Below, piece by piece: positions 6,484 to 11,857 of a stretch of DNA of 11,857 nucleotides (position 1 is the first letter of the stretch; each line of letters opens with the position of its first letter). A model generated the notes under the pieces. That model was not told the DNA's origin. It did no database searches and was given only the letters and a program-made list of their open reading frames with translations. The position numbers and the translations under genes are program-made. The DNA lies in NCBI GenBank assembly GCA_002361365.1, contig DEST01000015.1, forward strand, positions 1 through 11,857, read 5' to 3'. The DNA comes from Alphaproteobacteria bacterium UBA3307 (lineage in GTDB: Bacteria; Pseudomonadota; Alphaproteobacteria; RF32; CAG-239).

Positions 6484-6677
6484 TGTCATTCTTGGGCTTG
6501 CCGACAGGCAAGAACCGAGAATCCCTTTTCTCTGTCATTCTTGGGCTTGCCGACAGGCAAGAACCGAGAATCCCTTTTTTCTCTGTCATTCTTGGGCTTG
6601 CCGACAGGCAAGAACCGAGAATCCCTTTTCTCTGTCATTCTTGGGCTTACCGATAGGCAAGAACCGAGAATCTCTTG
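6484..6677. repeat. Four-copy tandem repeat, 49-51 base unit, each copy a hairpin
   Basis: Units begin at 6484, 6533, 6584 and 6633 (spacing 49, 51, 49), each opening with TGTCATTCTTGGGCTT. Inside each unit CTTGCC pairs with GGCAAG around GACA, and after a small internal loop ATTCTTGG pairs with CCGAGAAT, so the core folds into a stem of about 14 pairs. The first three units differ only in the length of a T/C spacer. The fourth has two changes (CTTACC and GATA), which weaken its inner stem, and a diverged end. The spacing is not a multiple of three, so the apparent repeats in translation fall in different frames. The core resembles dispersed palindromic repeats of Rickettsiales and related groups; four in tandem is less usual. 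Confidence 0.92.
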
Positions 6678-6734
6678 TAGAGCCTGACGACTTCCGTCTT
6701 AAGCAACTTACTTAGTATAGTGTGCGCAAATAGT

Positions 6735-6794
6735 AAAAAATAAGGGCGGAAGCACCGGAGCGTACATAGAGGTACGTAAGGACACTTCCGACCC
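6735..6794 (-). terminator. Nested terminator-like hairpin after rplO
   Basis: On the minus strand downstream of rplO, GGG-t-CGGAAG pairs with CTTCCGCCC (bases 6785-6794 with 6744-6752), one base bulged. An inner CGTAC / GTACG hairpin (6761-6765 with 6772-6776) sits in the large loop. TTATTTTTT follows the stem. The position, 24 bases beyond the rplO stop, suits the end of the ribosomal operon. On the plus strand the stem is followed by GTAATTTTTG. The large branched loop is unlike a simple terminator, so it may instead be a repeat element used as one. Confidence 0.65.
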
Positions 6795-6817
6795 GTAATT
6801 TTTGTATTGGTTGTCAA

Positions 6818-7270
6818 CTAGATGAGATTTACCTTGCCGCCGGCTTTCTCAACAGCCTCTATAGCTGCTTTAGAAGCCGAATTAACGGTTATTTCAATCT
6901 TGCTAGTCACAGCACCGCGTGCAAGCAAACGAATGCCGTCCAGCTTTTTCGAAATAACGTTAGAGCTAAGCAAAGCTTCAATACTGATTGATTTGGCATC
7001 TAACTTGCCGCTGTCAATAGCCTTTTGAATCGTATCCAAATTTACAACGGCATAAGTCTTTGCAAACGGATTTTTGAAACCATGCTTAGGCAACTGACGA
7101 TACAGCGGCATTTGTCCGCCTTCAAATCCCATTTTGGCACCACCGGCACGTGCTTTCTGCCCCTTGTGGCCAAGACCGCAAGTCTTACCTTTGCCGGAAC
7201 CGATACCGCGACCTACGCGTTTACGATTTTTGGTAGCGCCTTCGTTGTCTTTTAATTCGTTAAGTTTCAT
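6818..7270 (-). CDS. rplO: 50S ribosomal protein L15
   Basis: L15 is an assembly protein of the large subunit that contacts 23S rRNA. The 150 residues begin MKLNELKDNEGA and show the Gly/Lys-rich KRVGRGIGSGKGKTCG segment, the GFEGGQMPLYRQLPK block and the C-terminal KAGGKVNLI typical of the family. The frame stays open 44 codons further upstream to an ATG at 7402, but the start at 7270 matches all L15 proteins and has AAGGAA about eight bases before it. Unusually, 172 bases separate it from rpmD. It is the last gene of the cluster here; secY, which normally follows, is absent. Confidence 0.97.
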   Translation of the reverse strand: MKLNELKDNEGATKNRKRVGRGIGSGKGKTCGLGHKGQKARAGGAKMGFEGGQMPLYRQLPKHGFKNPFAKTYAVVNLDTIQKAIDSGKLDAKSISIEALLSSNVISKKLDGIRLLARGAVTSKIEITVNSASKAAIEAVEKAGGKVNLI

Positions 7271-7442
7271 TTTCTTATTCCTTTTAAAATTAACTTCCCT
7301 AAAAGTCTCATCATTTATCAAAATGAACAGAACTTGAAGAGTGGGATAAGAGGTTGGGCTACGCTGTGATTTTTTGACGCCGTGTATAAAAGAAATACAC
7401 AAGGAAAAAAATTACAAGTATGACAACCTCTTAGCACGCTCC
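7271..7442 (-). promoter_or_regulatory. Structured gap between rpmD and rplO
   Basis: This 172-base gap is long for an spc operon. TAAGAGGTTG (7347-7356) and CAACCTCTTA (7424-7433) form a perfect 10-base inverted repeat enclosing 67 bases. Within it GTGTAT (7382-7387) pairs with ATACAC (7395-7400). The structure could be an RNA element controlling rplO, a processing site, or an 87-base insertion with terminal inverted repeats; no target duplication is visible. No convincing promoter is seen. Confidence 0.45.
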
Positions 7443-7631
7443 TTATTCTTCAACCTTGACCAAGTGAGCCACCTTCTTAATCATCCCGCGTATTGCCGGA
7501 GTATCCTCCAACTCAACGGTGCGACCGGTTTTGGTTAATCCCAAACCTCTCAGGTTTGTTTCCTGATAAGTCGGGCGTCCGATTGTGCTACCAGTTCTGG
7601 TAACTTTTATTGTCTTCTTCTTAGTTGCCAT
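7443..7631 (-). CDS. rpmD: 50S ribosomal protein L30
   Basis: L30 is a small protein of the bacterial large subunit. The 62 residues have the family pattern: a basic strand KKKTIKVTRTGSTIGRP, then LRGLGLTKTGRTVELEDTP and a helix with IRGMIKKVAHLVKVEE. Length is normal. The ATG follows the rpsE stop by only two bases, so translation is probably coupled. A long gap follows before rplO. Confidence 0.97.
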   Translation of the reverse strand: MATKKKTIKVTRTGSTIGRPTYQETNLRGLGLTKTGRTVELEDTPAIRGMIKKVAHLVKVEE

Positions 7632-7633
7632 GA

Positions 7634-8194
7634 TTAAGCCTCCTCTTTAACGTCTTTGGCCATACCTTCACGGCGGCTGACAATATCACCGACTTTTTTG
7701 CCGCGTTTTGCCGCAACCATTCTCGGTGAGTTAATACCTTTCAAAGCATCGAAAGTTGCTTTAATCATATTGTAAGGGTTGTTGGAGCCCAATGATTTGG
7801 CAACCACGTCTTGCACGCCCAGAACTTCAAAAACAGCACGCATCGGGCCGCCGGCAATAACACCGGTACCGGCAGGAGCTGTTCTCAAAACCACCTTACC
7901 GGCGCCGAAACGACCGGCAATATCGTGATGCAGAGTTCTGCCTTCGCGCAACGGAATACGAATCATATTTTTTCTTGCTTCGTTTGTAGCCTTGGTGATT
8001 GCTTCCGGAACTTCCGCAGCCTTACCTGTACCCATACCGATACGGCCCTTCTGATCACCCACAACCACAACCGCAGCGAAACTCATTGTGCGTCCGCCCT
8101 TAACGGTTTTGGCTACACGGTTAACGTGAACCAGTCTTTCGACCAACTCATCTTTAACTTCTTTTTTGTTATGACGATCTGTAGATTGTACCAT
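7634..8194 (-). CDS. rpsE: 30S ribosomal protein S5
   Basis: S5 helps hold the small subunit's decoding fidelity and contacts 16S rRNA helices near the spectinomycin site. The start was set at the ATG at 8194 (MVQSTDRHN, 186 residues). An ATG two codons earlier (8200) directly abuts AGGAG, too close for initiation, whereas 8194 lies about six bases beyond it. The N-terminal double-stranded RNA-binding fold includes VKGGRTMSFAAVVVVGD and KGRIGMGTGKA. The C-terminal domain includes VVLRTAPAGTGVIAGGPMRA and the DVVAKSLGSNNPYNM segment. Both are intact and of usual length. Confidence 0.96.
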   Translation of the reverse strand: MVQSTDRHNKKEVKDELVERLVHVNRVAKTVKGGRTMSFAAVVVVGDQKGRIGMGTGKAAEVPEAITKATNEARKNMIRIPLREGRTLHHDIAGRFGAGKVVLRTAPAGTGVIAGGPMRAVFEVLGVQDVVAKSLGSNNPYNMIKATFDALKGINSPRMVAAKRGKKVGDIVSRREGMAKDVKEEA

Positions 8195-8203
8195 CTTCAT
8201 CTC

Positions 8204-8566
8204 CTAGAATTTCAAACCGGCTTCGCGAGCTGCATCAGCCAAAGCCTTAACCCGACCGTGATAGATATAACCGCCGCGGTCAAACACCACTTCGGAAATA
8301 CCTGATTTTGCAGCTCTTTCAGCAATTACTTTACCAATGAAGCCAGCGGCTTCAACCGTAGAAGATTTTTTAATTTGCCCTCTGATTTCCTTATCTAAGG
8401 TAGAAGCAGAAGCAACTGTCAAACCTTTTACATCGTCAATGATTTGCGCATAGATATGCTTACCGCTACGGAAAACCGACAATCTTAATTTGCCGTTGGC
8501 GGCGTTTTTCAAAGCGTATCTTACACGCGCTTGTCTTCTTTCAAACAATTTTTTTGGTGTATTCAT
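8204..8566 (-). CDS. rplR: 50S ribosomal protein L18
   Basis: L18 binds 5S rRNA together with L5 and helps anchor it in the central protuberance. The 120 residues have the basic N-terminus ERRQARVRYALKNAA, the core LRLSVFRSGKHIYAQIIDD, the helix AGFIGKVIAERAAKSGI and the usual ending VVFDRGGYIYHGRVKALADAAREAGLKF (residues near 93-120). Length is normal. It lies 11 bases after rplF and nine before rpsE. Confidence 0.97.
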   Translation of the reverse strand: MNTPKKLFERRQARVRYALKNAANGKLRLSVFRSGKHIYAQIIDDVKGLTVASASTLDKEIRGQIKKSSTVEAAGFIGKVIAERAAKSGISEVVFDRGGYIYHGRVKALADAAREAGLKF

Positions 8567-8577
8567 CGACTTATTCC

Positions 8578-9114
8578 TTACTTCTTCTTGCCTTCTTTAC
8601 GACGTACATATTCGTTGGTATATTTCACACCTTTACCTTTATACGGTTCAGGTTTTCTATACTTACGAATTTCTGCCGCAACTTGACCAACTTTTTGTTT
8701 GTCTGCACCAAAGATTGAAATTTGTGTCGGAGATGCGCAGGAAATCTTTATTCCTTCCGGAGCAGGAAAAGTGACTTCGTGTGAAAAACCCAAAGACAAA
8801 ATCAGATTCTTGCCTTCAACACGCGCTTTATAACCGACGCCGACCAATTCCATATCTTTTGTAAAGCCTTCACTAACGCCCTTAATCATATCGTTGATGC
8901 GAGCGCGGGTTGTACCCCATAAAGCTCTCGCAGCATTGCTTTGCGATAATGGCGAAACCGAAACTTTACCATCTTCAAATTTTGTTGCAACATGGCTGTC
9001 ATCAAAAGAGTAGGATAATTCACCCAACTTTCCTTTTGCCACAACCGTATTGTTATTGATGCTCAGTTCTACACCGGCAGGAACAACAACTGGATATTTA
9101 CCAACTCTTGACAT
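8578..9114 (-). CDS. rplF: 50S ribosomal protein L6
   Basis: L6 sits near the GTPase-associated centre and contacts the sarcin-ricin region of 23S rRNA. The 178 residues form the two repeated L6 domains, divided near residue 82. MSRVGKYPVVVPAGVE at the start, GVGYKARVEGKNLILSLGFSH in the middle and IRKYRKPEPYKGKGVKY near the end are the expected segments. The last eight residues are rich in lysine and arginine. Spacing to rpsH is 11 bases. Confidence 0.97.
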   Translation of the reverse strand: MSRVGKYPVVVPAGVELSINNNTVVAKGKLGELSYSFDDSHVATKFEDGKVSVSPLSQSNAARALWGTTRARINDMIKGVSEGFTKDMELVGVGYKARVEGKNLILSLGFSHEVTFPAPEGIKISCASPTQISIFGADKQKVGQVAAEIRKYRKPEPYKGKGVKYTNEYVRRKEGKKK

Positions 9115-9125
9115 TTCCTACCTCC

Positions 9126-9524
9126 TTAGAACACTTGGCACAAAATTTCGCCGCCGACATTGGCTTTGCGAGCTTCGTTATCACTCATAACACCTTGCGG
9201 CGTAGAAATAATGGAAATACCCAAGCCGTTGTATACCCTAGGCAAATCCTTCACGCTTGAATAAACGCGACGCCCCGGAGTCGACACACGATAAATTTTT
9301 GTAATAACAGCAGCACCTTCATGGTACTTCAATTGAATATGAAGTTCATCAACACCAGGACGCACATTGGTCTTCTTATACCCCAAAATGTAACCTTCAC
9401 GTTTCAAAACTTCTAACACATTTTCACGCAAGCGAGAAGCAGGTGATACAACATCACTCTTTTTCGCTCTTTGTGCGTTTCTGATGCGTGTGAGCATATC
9501 GCCCAAAGGATCACTCATAGACAT
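9126..9524 (-). CDS. rpsH: 30S ribosomal protein S8
   Basis: S8 binds the central domain of 16S rRNA early in assembly. In E. coli it also represses the spc operon by binding mRNA near rplE; I did not identify such a site here. The 132 residues show SDPLGDMLTRIRNAQ at the start, KYHEGAAVITKIYRVSTPGRR in the middle and the C-terminal GEILCQVF. The first of two near ATGs is chosen because AAGGAGGG lies eight bases before it. That ribosome site overlaps the rpsN stop codon. Confidence 0.97.
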   Translation of the reverse strand: MSMSDPLGDMLTRIRNAQRAKKSDVVSPASRLRENVLEVLKREGYILGYKKTNVRPGVDELHIQLKYHEGAAVITKIYRVSTPGRRVYSSVKDLPRVYNGLGISIISTPQGVMSDNEARKANVGGEILCQVF

Positions 9525-9538
9525 GATATCTTCCCTCC

Positions 9539-9844
9539 TTACCAGCTTGATTTTACTAAACCAGGAATTTCGCCAAAGCTTGCTAAATCTCTCAATTCAA
9601 CACGGCTTAAACCGAATTTTCTGTAATAACTACGTGAACGTCCCGTAATTCTGCAACGATTGCGAATACGGCATTTTGCAGAATTTTTCGGGAATTTTTG
9701 CAAAGCAAACTGAGCTTGCAATCTCTCTTCCGGAGTTGCATTCTTATCCATCATGATTGCTTTTTGTTTTTGACGGCGGTTCGCATACTTAGCAGCCATC
9801 TTAACTCTTTTCAAGTTTCTATATACCGAACTTGTTTTTGACAT
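9539..9844 (-). CDS. rpsN: 30S ribosomal protein S14, zinc-free long form
   Basis: S14 sits in the head of the small subunit near the tRNA sites. The 101-residue form lacks the paired CxxC zinc motifs of short S14 proteins; only Cys58 and Cys64 occur, in AKCRIRNRCRITGRSR. This long form is the one usual in proteobacteria, which supports the assigned class. The C-terminus FGLSRVELRDLASFGEIPG is strongly conserved. It lies 14 bases from both neighbours, each gap carrying a Shine-Dalgarno. Confidence 0.97.
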   Translation of the reverse strand: MSKTSSVYRNLKRVKMAAKYANRRQKQKAIMMDKNATPEERLQAQFALQKFPKNSAKCRIRNRCRITGRSRSYYRKFGLSRVELRDLASFGEIPGLVKSSW

Positions 9845-9858
9845 AGTAAAATCTCCGC

Positions 9859-10398
9859 TTATTTCTTATAAGGCAAGTTAAACGATGTCAGCAAAAATTT
9901 TGCTTCTTCGTCTGTTTTTGCTGTTGTACAAATAACAATATCAAGCCCTCTGACTTCATCAACCTTTTCATAGTTGATTTCAGGGAAAATGATTTGTTCC
10001 TTAATACCGAAAGCGAAGTTACCTTTGCCGTCAAAATTCTTACCGGTAATACCGTGAAAATCACGGATTCGCGGTAATGCCATATTTATCAGTCTTTCTA
10101 AAAACTCATACATTCTGGCAGAACGTAACGTAACTTTACATCCAATCGGCATACCTTCACGCAATTTAAAGGTTGCGATTGACTTGCGAGCCTTTGTCAT
10201 AACCGGCTGTTGACCGGATATAGCAGCTAACTCTTCCATTGCATTCGTTACTTTTTTCTTATCGGTAACAGCATCGCCGATACCCATATTCAAAACAATT
10301 TTCGTCAGCTTCGGAATCTCATGTGGGTTGGTGTAACCGAATTTTTCCACAAGAGATTTCTTTATGACGTTATTGTATAAAGTTTCATAGTTTGTCAT
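9859..10398 (-). CDS. rplE: 50S ribosomal protein L5
   Basis: L5 binds 5S rRNA and forms part of the bridge to the small subunit. The start is set at the ATG at 10398 (179 residues, MTNYETLYNNVIKKSL), with GGGAG about eight bases upstream. An ATG five codons earlier (10413) overlaps the rplX stop and has no ribosome site. Family landmarks are KLTKIVLNMGIGDA, GQQPVMTKARKSIATFKLR, PRIRDFHGI and GLDIVICTTAKTDEEAKFLL. Normal length; 14 bases from each neighbour. Confidence 0.97.
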   Translation of the reverse strand: MTNYETLYNNVIKKSLVEKFGYTNPHEIPKLTKIVLNMGIGDAVTDKKKVTNAMEELAAISGQQPVMTKARKSIATFKLREGMPIGCKVTLRSARMYEFLERLINMALPRIRDFHGITGKNFDGKGNFAFGIKEQIIFPEINYEKVDEVRGLDIVICTTAKTDEEAKFLLTSFNLPYKK

Positions 10399-10412
10399 AA
10401 AATTTTCTCCCA

Positions 10413-10721
10413 TTAATCGATTACGTCACCGGTTTTGCGCGCAACGCGAACTTTTTTACCGTCTACAACTTTGTAGCTGACCTTAGTTGCCTTGCCGTCT
10501 TTAACCAGCGCCACGTTAGAAACGTGAATCGCCGCTTCCTTAGAAACAATCCCGCCCGGAGTCGTTTTAGAAGCTTTGGTATGACGCTTAACCATATTCA
10601 AACCTTCAACAACAACTTTGCTCTCCTTTGGCAGAGCTTGTTTTACAACGCCGGTTTTACCCTTTTCGTCACCTGACAAAATGATAACCGTATCGTTTTT
10701 CTTAATTTTCATTTTAGGCAT
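10413..10721 (-). CDS. rplX: 50S ribosomal protein L24
   Basis: L24 starts assembly of the large subunit by binding the 5' end of 23S rRNA. The 102 residues begin with a KOW motif, KKNDTVIILSGDEKGKTGVV, followed by VVEGLNMVKRHTK and GGIVSKEAAIHVSNVAL, all typical. GGAGG lies about eight bases before the ATG. The start shares one base with the rplN stop (TAATG), which points to coupled translation. Confidence 0.97.
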   Translation of the reverse strand: MPKMKIKKNDTVIILSGDEKGKTGVVKQALPKESKVVVEGLNMVKRHTKASKTTPGGIVSKEAAIHVSNVALVKDGKATKVSYKVVDGKKVRVARKTGDVID

Positions 10722-11089
10722 TACAATACCTCCGGTGCTAATGAAATGATTTTCATAAACTTCTTTGCACGCAATTCTCTCGTAACAGGGCCGAAAATAC
10801 GAGTACCAATCGGCTCACCGTCTTTATTGATGAGAACCGCGGCATTACTGTCAAAACGGATAACACTTCCGTCTTTGCGGCGAATATCACTGGCCGTTCT
10901 TACGATAACGGCTTTATAAACATCACCTTTTTTAACGTGCCCGCGCGGCAACGCATCTTGTATTGCTACAACAATAACGTCGCCTACTGAGGCCGTTTTT
11001 CTCTTGGAACCACCAAGAACCTTGATGCACTGCACCTGACGTGCGCCCGAATTATCGGCAACATCGAGGTTGGTTTGCATTTGTATCAT
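10721..11089 (-). CDS. rplN: 50S ribosomal protein L14
   Basis: L14 lies at the subunit interface of the 50S particle and contacts 16S rRNA. The 122 residues match the family in length and sequence: MIQMQTNLDVADNSGARQ, CIKVLGGSKRK, VGDVIVVAIQDALPRG, FDSNAAVLINKDGEPIGTRI and the closing MKIISLAPEVL. AAGGA lies about eight bases before the ATG. In most bacteria this is the first gene of the spc operon; here only 18 bases separate it from rpsQ, so it may be read through from S10. Confidence 0.97.
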   Translation of the reverse strand: MIQMQTNLDVADNSGARQVQCIKVLGGSKRKTASVGDVIVVAIQDALPRGHVKKGDVYKAVIVRTASDIRRKDGSVIRFDSNAAVLINKDGEPIGTRIFGPVTRELRAKKFMKIISLAPEVL

Positions 11090-11107
11090 TTTTTTATTCC
11101 TTCTATC

Positions 11108-11347
11108 TTAGGCGTTATCAGACGAAATTACAGTCCAAGATTTGTTCTTGGAAATCGGACGGCATTCCTCAATTGAAACGCGGTCACCGACCTTATACTG
11201 ATTGTTTTCATCGTGAGCAGCAAATTTTTTACTCTTTTTCACGAATTTTTTATAAACCGGATGCATAACCTGACGCTCTACACTGACTACGACAGTTTTA
11301 TCCTGTTTATCACTAACAACAACACCCTGAAGAATTCTCTTAGGCAT
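11108..11347 (-). CDS. rpsQ: 30S ribosomal protein S17
   Basis: S17 is a primary binder of 16S rRNA with an OB fold. The 79 residues contain MPKRILQGVVVSDKQDKTVV, VERQVMHPVYKKFVKKSKKF, AAHDENNQYKVGDRVSIEEC and RPISKNKSWTV, as expected for the family. Length is normal. It sits between rpmC (10 bases) and rplN (18 bases). Confidence 0.97.
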   Translation of the reverse strand: MPKRILQGVVVSDKQDKTVVVSVERQVMHPVYKKFVKKSKKFAAHDENNQYKVGDRVSIEECRPISKNKSWTVISSDNA

Positions 11348-11357
11348 ATTCTTTCTC

Positions 11358-11555
11358 CTAGCTATTCTTCTTGCGCTCAGTAATGAGCGTGTTGATTCTG
11401 GCTACATCACGGCGTGTCTTGCGAATGTTAGAAACATTTTCAAGTTGCCCTGTAGATTGTTGAATCCGCAAATTAGCCTGTTCTTTTTTGCATTCAAGCA
11501 ATTTGCTTTCCAATTCATCAATCGTCATAGCGCGTAAATCTTTAGTTTTTACCAT
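11358..11555 (-). CDS. rpmC: 50S ribosomal protein L29
   Basis: L29 is a small helical protein near the exit tunnel of the large subunit, where trigger factor and signal recognition particle dock. The 65 residues form two helices joined by a turn: DLRAMTIDELESKLLECKKE and IRKTRRDVARINTLITER. The ATG overlaps the rplP stop by one base (TAATG), with AAGGAG upstream inside rplP. Confidence 0.97.
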   Translation of the reverse strand: MVKTKDLRAMTIDELESKLLECKKEQANLRIQQSTGQLENVSNIRKTRRDVARINTLITERKKNS

Positions 11556-11857
11556 TATGCTTCTCCTTTAACGATATCGGAGTTTAACCGCTTTACAAAT
11601 TTGCACTTAACCGGCAATTTTGCGGCACCCAGTTCGAAAGCTCTGCGAGCTGTTTCTTCAGAAACACCTGTCACTTCAAACATAATGCGTCCCGGTTTAA
11701 CTCTGGCTACCCAAAATTCGATAGCACCTTTACCTTTACCCATACGAACTTCGGCCGGTTTATCAGATACCGGTACATCCGGAAAGATTCTAATCCAAAG
11801 TTTTCCGGCTCTCTGCATCTGACGCGTAATTGCACGACGAGCTGCCTCAATTTGACG
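11555..11857 (-). CDS. rplP: 50S ribosomal protein L16, C-terminal part
   Basis: L16 lies near the peptidyl transferase centre and positions the A-site tRNA end. The gene runs off the right edge; 100 of about 137 residues are visible, starting RQIEAARRAITRQMQRAG. The conserved KLWIRIFPDVPVSDKPAEVR, MGKGKGAIEFWVARVKPGRI and RRAFELGAAKLP follow. The TAA stop is shared with the rpmC start. It belongs to the end of the S10 operon, which continues outside the window. Confidence 0.97.
   Translation of the reverse strand, partial: RQIEAARRAITRQMQRAGKLWIRIFPDVPVSDKPAEVRMGKGKGAIEFWVARVKPGRIMFEVTGVSEETARRAFELGAAKLPVKCKFVKRLNSDIVKGEA

Noticed and set aside
6484..6677. CRISPR array
   Set aside because: The units are nearly identical over their whole length; there are no unique spacers and no cas genes nearby.
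6470..6715. Open frame of 81 codons with repeated Cys/Trp/Arg peptides
   Set aside because: It is the translation of the tandem repeat. The unit length is not a multiple of three, so the repeats pass through different frames; no ribosome site or family resemblance.
7271..7402. 44-codon N-terminal extension of L15
   Set aside because: The extension is not part of the L15 family, and the internal ATG at 7270 has a good ribosome site. The frame is open by chance across the gap.
7811..8305. Plus-strand 164-codon frame opposite rpsE and rplR
   Set aside because: It is the shadow of two conserved ribosomal genes.
1..11857. tRNA or rRNA genes
   Set aside because: No cloverleaf, anticodon arm with T-loop sequence, or rRNA segment was recognised by eye in any gap on either strand.

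Overview
The window looks like a piece of a chromosome from a fairly AT-rich alphaproteobacterium. This is inferred from protein character, not from a search. The zinc-free 101-residue S14, the YbjN-like protein, the WPWT-type secreted transglycosylase and a cluster of TTAA-N7-TTAA boxes like those bound by CtrA all fit that group. The tandem hairpin repeat built on a GTCATTCTTGGGCTTG core resembles repeats I recall from host-associated members of the class. A gut or host-associated lineage is a guess.

Left part (1-4887). This holds the 3' end of queA (tRNA queuosine synthesis), then a 305-base gap with phased TTAA boxes. A secreted lytic transglycosylase and an acyl-ACP thioesterase follow, 24 bases apart. 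A YbjN-domain gene runs convergently and overlaps the thioesterase by 14 bases. Next is lgt (prolipoprotein diacylglyceryl transferase), and its stop codon interlocks with that of a convergent multi-pass membrane protein carrying a degenerate GGDEF-like domain. Several products act on the envelope: peptidoglycan cleavage, acyl chain release and lipoprotein acylation.

Middle part (4888-6817). One gene on the minus strand encodes a secreted protein of unknown function with a Met/Gly-rich centre. It is more GC-rich than its neighbours, has no clear Shine-Dalgarno sequence, contains an unusual number of perfect inverted repeats, and ends in a near-perfect 17-pair terminator hairpin. It may be foreign. 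Upstream lie about 620 bases with no convincing gene (one broken reading frame), a four-copy tandem hairpin repeat, and a nested terminator-like hairpin.

Right part (6818-11857, minus strand). This is a continuous run of ribosomal protein genes in the order of the end of the S10 operon and the spc operon: rplP (partial), rpmC, rpsQ, rplN, rplX, rplE, rpsN, rpsH, rplF, rplR, rpsE, rpmD, rplO. Spacing is tight (overlap of 1 base to 18 bases) except for a structured 172-base gap before rplO. The usual next gene, secY, is absent: the cluster ends after rplO with the terminator-like hairpin and the repeat array.

No complete novel defence, mobile or biosynthetic system was found. The most unusual items are the structured, foreign-looking secreted gene, the broken spc operon with its repeat array, the phased TTAA boxes, and the GGDEF-like protein without a GGDEF motif.
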